From Bacteroidaceae bacterium (lineage in GTDB: Bacteria > Bacteroidota > Bacteroidia > Bacteroidales > Bacteroidaceae), in assembly GCA_017617235.1 (NCBI GenBank), contig JAFZWQ010000019.1, forward strand, positions 1 through 64,000: DNA of 64,000 bases. Direction: 5' to 3'. The position numbers and the translations under genes were made by a program. Below the pieces are notes generated by a model. The model was not told the origin of the DNA. It did not search any database and saw only the letters and a program-made list of their open reading frames with translations. Positions 15,627-23,951 of the stretch are shown here, piece after piece (position 1 is the first letter of the stretch; the number at the start of each line of letters is the position of its first letter).

Positions 15627-18074
15627 TTAATCTTTCTTTTCTGGAATCGTGAAGTCAACAGCATCGGCAACCTTCTCTTCCAACAGAGCATAGTTGAAGA
15701 CATCCTGTACCGTTTCCACGTAATGGAACGATACTCCCTTCAGGTACATTTCTGGAATCTCTTCGATGTCTTTGCGATTGTCCTGACAAATGACGATTTC
15801 GCGGATTCCAGCACGTTTGGCAGCCAGAATCTTTTCCTTGATGCCTCCTACGGGAAGCACCTTGCCGCGAAGGGTGATTTCGCCCGTCATGGCCAGATTG
15901 CTGCGTACCTTACGTTGGGTAAGGGCAGAGGCCATAGATGTGGCCATGGTGATGCCTGCCGAGGGCCCATCCTTTGGCGTTGCACCTTCAGGAACATGTA
16001 AATGAATGTTCCAATGCTCGAAGATTCTGTTGTCGATACCTATCTGCTCGGCATGGGCTTTGATGTATTCGAGGGCAAGCATTGCGCTTTCCTTCATTAC
16101 ATCGCCCAGATTACCTGTAATGGTCAGTTTGCTGCCTTGACCGCGACTGAGGCTGGTCTCGATGAACAGAATCTCGCCGCCGACACTGGTCCAAGCCAAG
16201 CCTGTGACAACACCTGCGTTTCCGTTGCCCTGATAGATGTCGCGGTTGAAGGGTTCCTTGCCCAGAAGATTCTTTACGGTATCCACATCGATGTTACCGT
16301 TGTTGAAACTCTCGTCGCGGGCAATGTTGAGTGCCATCTTCCGGAAAATTTTCTCCAATTGTTTCTCCAAACCGCGGACACCGCTTTCGCGTGTATAGTG
16401 TTCAATAAGGTACTCAATGGCAGCCTTGGACATCTTCACGTCCTTGCGCTCCTTCATGCCGTTGTTTTCCTTTGCCTTCTTGATGAGGTGCTTACGTGCA
16501 ATCTCTATCTTTTCTTCGGTACAGTAGCCGTTCAGCTCGATGAGCTCCATACGGTCGAGTAGTGGACGCGGAATCTGACTGATATCGTTGGCTGTGGCAA
16601 TGAACATTACCTTCGACAGGTCGTAATCCATATCGAGGAAGTTATCGTGGAAGGTGGAGTTCTGTTCGGGGTCGAGAACTTCGAGCAGGGCCGACGATGG
16701 GTCACCATTTACCGTCATACCTCCAATTTTATCGATTTCGTCGAGAATGAAGACGGGATTGTTGGAACCAGCCTTGATGATGTTCTTCAGAATGCGACCA
16801 GGCATAGCACCAATATAAGTACGTCGGTGTCCTCGGATTTCGGCCTCGTCGTGCAGTCCGCCCAACGATGCCCGCACATAGTTGCGCTTCAGGGCAGAGG
16901 CTATGCTGCGTCCCAACGATGTCTTGCCGACTCCAGGAGGGCCATACAGACAAAGGATGGGAGATTTCATGTCGCCCCTCAGCTTCAGGATGGCCAAGTG
17001 TTCCAGGATGCGTTCCTTTACTTTCTCCATCCCATAGTGGTCGTTGTTCAGCACACGTTCGGCATTCCGTATGTTCAGGTTGTCCTTGGTGTACTCTTCC
17101 CAGGGCAGTTCCAAAATGGTTTGCAGATAGTTGAGTTCCACATTATAATCGGGACTCTGCGGATTGATGCGCTCCAGTTTTCCCAGTTCGTTTTTGAATG
17201 TTTCGCGGGCATATTTCGGCATCTTCTTCTTGGCAGCCTTAGCACGCAAGTTTTCCGAGTCACGTGTCGAGTTAGGACCTCCCAGTTCGTCTTGGATGTT
17301 CTTGATTTCCTGCTGCAGGAACCATTCGCGTTGTTGGCGGTTCAGGTCTACATGTGTCTGCTGCAGGATGCGGTTCTTCATATTTACCAGATGCTGCGCT
17401 GCATTGATGCTCTGTATCAGTTTTGCCGTACGTTCCTTGACGATGGCGATGTGCAACATCGCTTGTTTGTCTTTATCAGGCAAAGGCAGGCTGGTGCATA
17501 AGAAGTTCACAACGAAGAAATCGTTGGAAATGTTCATTACTGCGTACTTTGCCTCATTGGGAAGGTCCTCGTTGCTCTCAATCAGTTGAATGGCGCGTTT
17601 GCGGCAGGTGTCCACCAACACGCGGAATTCTATATCACCGGGTTCTGGGAAGAATTCCTTCAACTGTTCCACCTTGGCCATGAGGTATGGTTTGGTTTGT
17701 GTCTTCTCGACGAGGAAAACACGACATGCGGCTTGCAGGATGACGGTAATCTGGCCATCGGGCATGTCTAGCAACTTAACGACACGTGCGGCAACGCCAA
17801 TGCCGTACAGTTCTGCCATTGACGAATCCTCTTCGCTGCTGTCCTTTTGTGTAAAGGCTCCGATGAATCCTCCGGTTTTATATGCTTGCTTTACCAGATT
17901 GAGTGAACTCTTGCGGGAAACCCTGACGGGCGACATCACGCAAGGGAACAAGGTGAGGTTCCGCAGGGGCAGTATGGGAAGAACCGTAGGAACTTCCTGT
18001 TCCGTCAACTGGTTGATGTCCCCTTCAAAATCGGCAATGAAGGAGAACTGGTTGTTGAAATTATCTTCGTTCAT
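15627..18074 (-). CDS. lon: ATP-dependent Lon protease
   Basis: An 815-residue LonA-type protease. It has a LON substrate-binding domain (about 30-230) and a coiled-coil stretch with the [16 protein letters not shown] signature (250-265). The AAA+ domain has Walker A GPPGVGKT at 378-385 and Walker [11 protein letters not shown]. The C-terminal serine protease domain has catalytic Ser 705 in KDGPSAG and Lys 748 in [11 protein letters not shown]. It degrades misfolded and regulatory proteins in the cytoplasm. It starts 2 bp after the MBL hydrolase stop and is followed by tgt at 21 bp, so these are likely one transcript. Confidence 0.97.
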   Translation of the reverse strand: MNEDNFNNQFSFIADFEGDINQLTEQEVPTVLPILPLRNLTLFPCVMSPVRVSRKSSLNLVKQAYKTGGFIGAFTQKDSSEEDSSMAELYGIGVAARVVKLLDMPDGQITVILQAACRVFLVEKTQTKPYLMAKVEQLKEFFPEPGDIEFRVLVDTCRKRAIQLIESNEDLPNEAKYAVMNISNDFFVVNFLCTSLPLPDKDKQAMLHIAIVKERTAKLIQSINAAQHLVNMKNRILQQTHVDLNRQQREWFLQQEIKNIQDELGGPNSTRDSENLRAKAAKKKMPKYARETFKNELGKLERINPQSPDYNVELNYLQTILELPWEEYTKDNLNIRNAERVLNNDHYGMEKVKERILEHLAILKLRGDMKSPILCLYGPPGVGKTSLGRSIASALKRNYVRASLGGLHDEAEIRGHRRTYIGAMPGRILKNIIKAGSNNPVFILDEIDKIGGMTVNGDPSSALLEVLDPEQNSTFHDNFLDMDYDLSKVMFIATANDISQIPRPLLDRMELIELNGYCTEEKIEIARKHLIKKAKENNGMKERKDVKMSKAAIEYLIEHYTRESGVRGLEKQLEKIFRKMALNIARDESFNNGNIDVDTVKNLLGKEPFNRDIYQGNGNAGVVTGLAWTSVGGEILFIETSLSRGQGSKLTITGNLGDVMKESAMLALEYIKAHAEQIGIDNRIFEHWNIHLHVPEGATPKDGPSAGITMATSMASALTQRKVRSNLAMTGEITLRGKVLPVGGIKEKILAAKRAGIREIVICQDNRKDIEEIPEMYLKGVSFHYVETVQDVFNYALLEEKVADAVDFTIPEKKD

Positions 18075-18076
18075 GT

Positions 18077-18880
18077 TTATGCTAATTCAAAAATACCTGT
18101 TGGGGTCTGTCGATTCAACACCTCCATCTTAAAGTCGGCTCCCACCACAATACCGTAACCTCTCAACACAGTTTCGATTGTCTTGCGTGCCAGTTCCGGG
18201 TGGTTGTTCTCCTCGCTGAGATGGCAAAGCCATACTTGACGCAGTTTCGGTGAGGCGTAAGTAATTAAGGCGTTGGCACATTGGTAGTTCGACAAATGTC
18301 CGCGATTGGAACGGATACGACCTTTCAGGTAGGCAGGGTAGGGGCCTTGCTGCAACATCTCCTCGTCGTGGTTGGCTTCGAGTACCAGATAGTTTGCCTC
18401 TTCGATAGCTTTGGCTACAATGGGAGTTACTTCACCAACATCGGTTGCCAGACAGAAGGTGAGTTCTCCCTGTTCAATCTTGTAACCGACACAATCCGAA
18501 CTGTCATGCGATACTTCGAATGGAGTGATTCGCAAGTCGCCGATTAGGGTGGTTTCGCCCTTATAGAGGTAGCGGCGACTGGGTTCTGTTACTTTAGATG
18601 TGGTACAATAGTTGTTGTTTATGCCAATGTGGACTTTCTCCGTCGCATAGATGAGTTTGCCCATATCATTGGCCAGATTACCAACGGCCTTAATGTGGTC
18701 GGCGTGGTCGTGAGTGATGAAGATGCCGTCGACAGCGTCCAAAGAGAATCCATAGTCGTGCAGCGTTTTCTTCAACGCTCGTACAGGGATTCCGGCATCT
18801 ATGAGAATACTACATTTTTCGGTCTTGAGATAGTAACAATTACCACTGCTGCCACTACCCAAGCAAAGGAATTTTATCAT
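18077..18880 (-). CDS. MBL-fold metallohydrolase, YycJ-like
   Basis: A 267-residue metallo-beta-lactamase-fold protein. It begins FLCLGSGSSGNCYYL, the typical YycJ/WalJ opening, and has the metal motif THDHADH (HxHxDH) near residues 55-61, then SHDSSDCVGY and a C-terminal VWLCHLSEENNHP with conserved histidines. Family members are dinuclear-metal hydrolases, some with 5'-3' exonuclease activity on DNA; the role here is not established. It is the first gene of the cluster ending with rhlE, with a TATTTTTG box 20 bases upstream of its start. Confidence 0.85.
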   Translation of the reverse strand: MIKFLCLGSGSSGNCYYLKTEKCSILIDAGIPVRALKKTLHDYGFSLDAVDGIFITHDHADHIKAVGNLANDMGKLIYATEKVHIGINNNYCTTSKVTEPSRRYLYKGETTLIGDLRITPFEVSHDSSDCVGYKIEQGELTFCLATDVGEVTPIVAKAIEEANYLVLEANHDEEMLQQGPYPAYLKGRIRSNRGHLSNYQCANALITYASPKLRQVWLCHLSEENNHPELARKTIETVLRGYGIVVGADFKMEVLNRQTPTGIFELA

Positions 18881-18900
18881 GATTAGTTTATTTTCGCGTG

Positions 18901-18908
18901 CAAAAATA
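18901..18908 (-). promoter_or_regulatory. -7 box of the MBL-lon-tgt-lptG-rhlE cluster
   Basis: The minus strand reads TATTTTTG (TAnnTTTG) 20 bases before the MBL hydrolase ATG. Confidence 0.55.
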
Positions 18909-18952
18909 CGAAATAATTGTCAATTATCCATTATCAATTGTCAATTGTTTTG

Positions 18953-18960
18953 TACCTTTG
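18953..18960 (+). promoter_or_regulatory. -7 box of the acylation module
   Basis: Reads TACCTTTG, 18 bases before the lipoprotein ATG at 18979. Between this and the opposing box lie several TCAATTG/TCAATTA heptamers. Confidence 0.55.
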
Positions 18961-18978
18961 CGTAAAATATGGACGGAT

Positions 18979-19395
18979 ATGAACAGATTTTTTGTATTTT
19001 TTGCACTTTTATCGTTGTTTTTGGTTTCCTGTAAGGAGAAGTCAAAGCCTGAAGCGTTTGCAGAACGTGCCTTGAAAACTTACCTCGATTGTAATGTTCG
19101 TGAGATGGAAACAATGGCCACACGCGATGTTGTTGATCAATTGAGGTGGAGGGCTTCGAATATGACACAGGCCGAGCGGGAACTGTTGGCAGAAAACGAA
19201 CCCGACGTAAGTGTTGAAAGCATAGAACAGCTGGAGGATGGTGCTTACAAAGTTGTTCTTTCCGTCAGCGATGCCCTTTTGCTGGATAGTATTAATATGC
19301 CGGGTCATATCGATGATTGCCGCTTTATGTTGCTTATGGAAAAAGGTGAAGGGAATTTGGAAGTGGCATCCATTCAATTGTTGACAGATAAGTGA
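18979..19395 (+). CDS. Small lipoprotein, first gene of the O-acylation module
   Basis: A 138-residue protein with a lipoprotein signal peptide (MNRFFVFFALLSLFLVSC, lipid-modified Cys at 18). The mature part is short and acidic, about 120 residues, resembling DUF4878-type lipoproteins (AFAERALKTYLDCNVREME) of the cystatin-like fold; that match is from memory. The ATG at 18979 is preferred over the longer frame from 18898 because the promoter box lies between them. Its TGA shares one base with the ATG of the first SGNH gene, which ties it to the module. Function is unknown; an accessory or anchor is possible. Confidence 0.7.
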   Translation: MNRFFVFFALLSLFLVSCKEKSKPEAFAERALKTYLDCNVREMETMATRDVVDQLRWRASNMTQAERELLAENEPDVSVESIEQLEDGAYKVVLSVSDALLLDSINMPGHIDDCRFMLLMEKGEGNLEVASIQLLTDK

Positions 19396-20873
19396 TGAAA
19401 TCCTATAAGACGTTATTTTTCATCATTTCACTTTTCGTTGGCCTAGCCCTTTTGTCCATTCTGTTCCCACAGGATGGTATCAGGTTCGGAGGTGTCTTGT
19501 GGGAATTCCCCTCGATAGCTTCTGTATTAGGAGAGAATCCGATAGAAGAGGACGTGGAGGAGGAAGAGGCGGATACCCTTTCGCCTGAGGAACTGATGGA
19601 GATGCGTCTGGCAGCCTTGCATGCTGCAAAAGACTCTTCTTTTCTGGCGGAAATGCAGAAGAATCCTGCCCGTTTTTACTTGCCGGATGACGACATCACC
19701 TATCTCGACCCCCTCTACGATGCGTTGCTGAATGCCCAGCAACATTCCGTTCGCATCATGTTCTTTGGCGATTCACAAATCGAGTGCGACCGTATCACGG
19801 ACGTGGTGCGTGAACAATTGCAAAGCGAATTCGGAGGAAACGGTGCAGGATTGGTTCCTGCCGTACAAACTATATCAACCACAACGGCCTACGTGGCTAC
19901 GTGGCCGGAATTGGAACGTCGCGTTGGTTTTGGTGCCGAACGTACTCAGAATCAGAGGGTCGGACCATTGTCGCAGGTGGCCATAGTCAATGGCTCTGCC
20001 ACATTCTCTCTTTCTGCCATAGGCGGAAAGTCGTTTCCTCATTGCAGTTCGTTCCGTAAGGTTTCCGTCCTGGTGGCAGGAACGGGCTCCGTTGGTATTG
20101 TTCAGGGCGATAGCGTATGTGAGATGACGTGCTCCAGAGATACCAGTTTTACCGGTATGCGTGAATATACGGTTACGTTGTCATCCCATACATCGCGAGC
20201 GGTAGTAAAAGCTACGGGTCAGCTGGAGGTGTTTGGAATTATGCTCGACGGAGCATCGGGTGTTTCTCTCGATAACATTGCCATGCGAGGTTCATCGGGT
20301 ACGCATTTCACTTCGCTGGATAATAGTACATTTGCACCCTTCTTCCAGTCGCATCAGGTGGCTCTCATCTTCCTGGCTTATGGCGGAAACTCTATGCCCT
20401 ATCTGAAAAGTGGGAAGTCCATATCGAACTATAAACAACAGATGAAGGCACAAATTGCCTGCCTGAAACGCATCTCGCCCAAATCCAGAATCATTTATAT
20501 CGGTCCCTCGGATATGGCCACGGGCGACGGCGAATCCATGTACACCTATCCCCACTTGCCACAGGTCGTGGATTCCTTGCGTGATGCGGCATTGGAAAGT
20601 GGGGCGGCTTTCTGGGATATGTATCGCGTGATGGGCGGACGTGGTTCTATGGTAAAGTGGGTCAATGCCCGCCCACAGTTGGCTGGCGAAGACTATATAC
20701 ATTTCACGCCCAAGGGTGCACATCGCATTGCGAAAATACTGAGCGAGACACTTAATTATTACTACCGCTATTATCGTTTCCGTCACGAATTAGATAAAGA
20801 GGAATTACCCGAAGATACTTTGCATAATGATTCGACACAATCTCATCATACTGCTGTTACTGACAATCGTTAG
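19395..20873 (+). CDS. Membrane-anchored SGNH/GDSL hydrolase
   Basis: A 492-residue protein with one N-terminal transmembrane segment (TLFFIISLFVGLALLSILF) and an acidic stretch (about 49-65: EEDVEEEEADTLSPEE). The SGNH hydrolase fold begins at about 110: block I IMFFGDSQIECD carries the nucleophilic Ser, the IAMRGSSG block supplies the oxyanion Gly, FLAYGGNSM resembles block III, and DYIHFTPKGAHRIA provides the Asp-x-x-His pair. Next to an MBOAT gene, such proteins transfer or remove acyl groups on glycans at the cell surface. The start overlaps the preceding stop by one base; the 3' end overlaps the next gene by 47 bp. Confidence 0.82.
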   Translation: MKSYKTLFFIISLFVGLALLSILFPQDGIRFGGVLWEFPSIASVLGENPIEEDVEEEEADTLSPEELMEMRLAALHAAKDSSFLAEMQKNPARFYLPDDDITYLDPLYDALLNAQQHSVRIMFFGDSQIECDRITDVVREQLQSEFGGNGAGLVPAVQTISTTTAYVATWPELERRVGFGAERTQNQRVGPLSQVAIVNGSATFSLSAIGGKSFPHCSSFRKVSVLVAGTGSVGIVQGDSVCEMTCSRDTSFTGMREYTVTLSSHTSRAVVKATGQLEVFGIMLDGASGVSLDNIAMRGSSGTHFTSLDNSTFAPFFQSHQVALIFLAYGGNSMPYLKSGKSISNYKQQMKAQIACLKRISPKSRIIYIGPSDMATGDGESMYTYPHLPQVVDSLRDAALESGAAFWDMYRVMGGRGSMVKWVNARPQLAGEDYIHFTPKGAHRIAKILSETLNYYYRYYRFRHELDKEELPEDTLHNDSTQSHHTAVTDNR

Positions 20874-22080
20874 TCCGCTGATGGGACAGGTTCGCATAGC
20901 GCCTGTCGGGATAGACGAATACGATTGCCTGCACACGGAAGCAGGTAAGGATTCTCTGTTCTTTCCAGGCAGTCATGATTCATTTACTGCCTTTTATGAT
21001 AAATTGGAACATTTGCTGACTCAGGGCGAGGGTTGCGTGAATATGCTTCATATCGGCGGCAGTCACGTACAGGCAGGAATCTTTTCCCATCGTATACGTA
21101 CCAATCTGGCTGCAAATCTGCCTACCGCTTTGGGCGGACGAGGCCTTTTATTCCCATATTTGGCCCTACGTACGAATGCACCTAAGGGATATGAATTGAA
21201 AGCACAGGGAACTTGGACAGGACAACGTTGCCTGACTCCTGCTTTGGACGCTCCCTTGGGGTTGGCAGGGGCACAGGCGACTACACGTGACAACTCGGCT
21301 CAGTTAATACTTTCCCTAAGCAGTCTTCTGCCGTGGACTCCTTCCAGTTTACGTGTGTTGGGAGAAGCCGAGGCCAATGATATCACACCCGTTATGGTTT
21401 GCGGCGAGGATACTATATTCCCTGCACCTTCGGATGGTAAGCCTGGCTATTGTTTCAGTATCCCATCAGGAACAGAAACCTGTACGATAGCTTTTCGTGG
21501 CATACGGCAGGACAGCCTTGGCTTCCGTGTGCGAGGAATTCTGCCCGAGGGACATACATCGGGTATCACTTATACGGCATCGGGCATCAATGGAGCTGCA
21601 GTTCCCTCGTGGCTTCGCTGTTCCAAGTTCGAGGAGGAACTTTCCCTATTGCCGCCCGATTTGGTGATATTCGGCATTGGTATTAACGATGCGAATGTTC
21701 TGCCGCAGAGGTTCGATGTGGGACAGTTCAAGGCCAATTATCGTGAATTGATTCGTCGTATCCGTCAGGTTAGTCCCTCGTGTTGTTTCATCTTTATCAC
21801 GAACAACGACTGCTGGCTGAATGTCAAGGGATACCGCCATCGTTTCAATCGCAACACGCCCCTTGTACAACAGGCTATGCGCCAGTTGGCTGAAGAGTGC
21901 GGAGGTGCTGTTTTCGATGTGTTCGACCTGATGGGTGGCTTGGGTTCTTCGTCGGCATGGGTGAGGGCTGGTTTGCAACGTGCCGACCATATCCATTTCT
22001 CTGCGGCTGGCTACGAATTGTTGGGCGACCTGCTATATAATGCCTTGGTCAATGACTTTAATAACAATAGGAAGGAATGA
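20827..22080 (+). CDS. Second exported SGNH hydrolase with altered block I
   Basis: A 417-residue protein with a cleavable signal peptide (MIRHNLIILLLLTIVSPLMG, about 1-21). Block I reads LHIGGSHVQAG: the GDS Asp is replaced by Gly while the Ser is kept. Later blocks are FGIGINDANVLP (block III-like Gly/Asn) and DHIHFSAAGYELL (Asp-x-x-His). It appears to be a paralogue of the preceding gene, but periplasmic or secreted rather than anchored. The 47-bp overlap with the upstream gene and the ATGA overlap with the MBOAT gene indicate tight co-expression. Whether the GDS change alters activity cannot be judged from sequence. Confidence 0.8.
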   Translation: MIRHNLIILLLLTIVSPLMGQVRIAPVGIDEYDCLHTEAGKDSLFFPGSHDSFTAFYDKLEHLLTQGEGCVNMLHIGGSHVQAGIFSHRIRTNLAANLPTALGGRGLLFPYLALRTNAPKGYELKAQGTWTGQRCLTPALDAPLGLAGAQATTRDNSAQLILSLSSLLPWTPSSLRVLGEAEANDITPVMVCGEDTIFPAPSDGKPGYCFSIPSGTETCTIAFRGIRQDSLGFRVRGILPEGHTSGITYTASGINGAAVPSWLRCSKFEEELSLLPPDLVIFGIGINDANVLPQRFDVGQFKANYRELIRRIRQVSPSCCFIFITNNDCWLNVKGYRHRFNRNTPLVQQAMRQLAEECGGAVFDVFDLMGGLGSSSAWVRAGLQRADHIHFSAAGYELLGDLLYNALVNDFNNNRKE

Positions 22081-23951
22081 ATACGATGCTTGAATTCCTG
22101 GGACGTGTGTTTGCCTTCGACCCCAATACACCTCTCCTGTTCACCCAGTTCCAGTTTTGGGTGTTCTTCGGCATGGTGTTCTTGGGTTTCACGCTAATCA
22201 CCTCGACTCCATTCCGTCGCCAGCAACTTCTGCGTAATGCCTATCTGTTCCTTGTCAGCCTGTTCTTCTATTACAAGACCAGCGGCTTTTATGTCGGCTT
22301 GCTGATACTGGTAACCTGTACCGACTTTACGATCGCGCAATTCATCTATGCCCTGCGCGAGAAAGCCTTATGGAAACGTCGTGGTCTGCTGGCCCTCAGC
22401 GTATTTATCGACCTTTCGCTGCTTTGCTATTTCAAATATAGCTACTTCTTTGCCGATATGGTGAATCAGCTGTTCGGAACCCATTTCGAGGTGACGAATA
22501 TTGCTGCAAAAGCAGGAAACGCATTGACGGGAAGTCAGTTCTGGAGTGTCGATCGCATCATCCTGCCCGTGGGTATTTCGTTCTACACCTTCCAGATTAT
22601 CAGTTATACGGTAGATGTCTATAAGGGACTGATAAAACCCGTCCGCAACATCCTGGACTTCGGCTTCTATGTCTCCTTCTTCCCCCAGCTGGTGGCAGGA
22701 CCTATTGTGAAGGCTTCCGACTTCATTCCCCAGCTTTATCGCCGTTACAACCTGAGCCGCATGCAGTTCGGAATGGCCATATTCTGGATATTGAACGGAT
22801 TGGTAAAGAAGATAGTGCTGTCCGATTATTTGGCAGTAAACTTCATAGATCGCGTCTTTGCCAATCCTCAGTTCTTCTCTGGCTTCGAGAATCTGATGGC
22901 CATCTTTGTCTATTCCCTGCAGGTCTATGCCGACTTCTCGGGTTATACCGACATTGCTATAGGATTGTCCCAACTGATGGGCTTCCACCTGCCTCTCAAC
23001 TTCAACTCGCCCTATAAGGCAGAGAACTGTTCCAACTTCTGGAAACGTTGGCACATCTCCCTGTCCCGTTGGCTGCAGACCTACCTGTATATTCCTCTAG
23101 GTGGAAACCGTAATGTTACGGGTGCCACGTATTTCTGGATATCCATCATTACGTTGGCGGCCCTCATCCTTAGTGGCAGCCTGTGGATAGCCCTGCTGGT
23201 TGTCGTCATTTTCCTGATGGTGGTGTGGACGGCCTATACGCACCCTGAGAAACGTCGCCACATCTATGCCAACATGAATGCCATGATTACGATGCTGCTG
23301 GGTGGCTTGTGGCATGGGGCCTCTTGCAACTTCATGATATGGGGCGGACTGAATGGGGTAGGTATGATTGTCTATAAGTTCTGGCGCGACATCACTCCCT
23401 TGCGACGTGCCCTTGCCACAACTGTAATAACATTGTTCCTGTTGGCACTCTCGGCCTATCTAACTGGGGCTCGCGGCTTGATGAATGTCCTGCTTGTTGC
23501 ATCAGTATTCATCACCATAAGTGCTTGGACACGCTATGTGTTTGGACATCTGATGGGCATGAAGACACCTCTGTTGGCACATGCTTGGAGCATATTTGTT
23601 ACCTTTACTTTCATCACCTTCACCCGTCTTTTCTTCCGTTCGGGTTCAAACCTCGATCCAGCTGTTGCCAACGAGACGGCTTGGCGCATCGCCAAGGAGA
23701 TGATAGAAGCCATCGGCACCCGTTGGAGCGTCAACGTCCTCGACGTGTGTATGGCCTACCACAAAGTATTCCTGCTGTTCCTGCTGGGAATGATTATTCA
23801 TTGGCTGCCCACCGATTGGAAACGGCGCTATCGCATCGTGTTTGCCCGTATGCCGGTTCCCGTTATTGAGCTGGTAGCTATCCTCGTGCTGTTTGTTACC
23901 TACCAGTTCATAACGGCAGAGATGCAGCCCTTTATTTACTTCCAGTTCTAA
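22077..23951 (+). CDS. MBOAT-family O-acyltransferase (AlgI/DltB-like)
   Basis: A 624-residue polytopic membrane protein, longer than AlgI (about 520), with about 12 hydrophobic segments. Family motifs are present: LPVGISFYTFQIISYTVDVY near residue 165, SFFPQLVAGPIVKASDF, the NFWKRWHISLSRWLQTYLYIPLGGNR block containing the first conserved His, and GGLWHGASCNFMIWGG with the catalytic-site His. MBOAT proteins hand acyl groups, usually acetyl, across the membrane to an extracytoplasmic partner. Here the two SGNH proteins are the obvious partners. The acceptor glycan is unknown. The stop shares the 4 bases CTAA with the convergent GH127 gene. Confidence 0.92.
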   Translation: MNTMLEFLGRVFAFDPNTPLLFTQFQFWVFFGMVFLGFTLITSTPFRRQQLLRNAYLFLVSLFFYYKTSGFYVGLLILVTCTDFTIAQFIYALREKALWKRRGLLALSVFIDLSLLCYFKYSYFFADMVNQLFGTHFEVTNIAAKAGNALTGSQFWSVDRIILPVGISFYTFQIISYTVDVYKGLIKPVRNILDFGFYVSFFPQLVAGPIVKASDFIPQLYRRYNLSRMQFGMAIFWILNGLVKKIVLSDYLAVNFIDRVFANPQFFSGFENLMAIFVYSLQVYADFSGYTDIAIGLSQLMGFHLPLNFNSPYKAENCSNFWKRWHISLSRWLQTYLYIPLGGNRNVTGATYFWISIITLAALILSGSLWIALLVVVIFLMVVWTAYTHPEKRRHIYANMNAMITMLLGGLWHGASCNFMIWGGLNGVGMIVYKFWRDITPLRRALATTVITLFLLALSAYLTGARGLMNVLLVASVFITISAWTRYVFGHLMGMKTPLLAHAWSIFVTFTFITFTRLFFRSGSNLDPAVANETAWRIAKEMIEAIGTRWSVNVLDVCMAYHKVFLLFLLGMIIHWLPTDWKRRYRIVFARMPVPVIELVAILVLFVTYQFITAEMQPFIYFQF

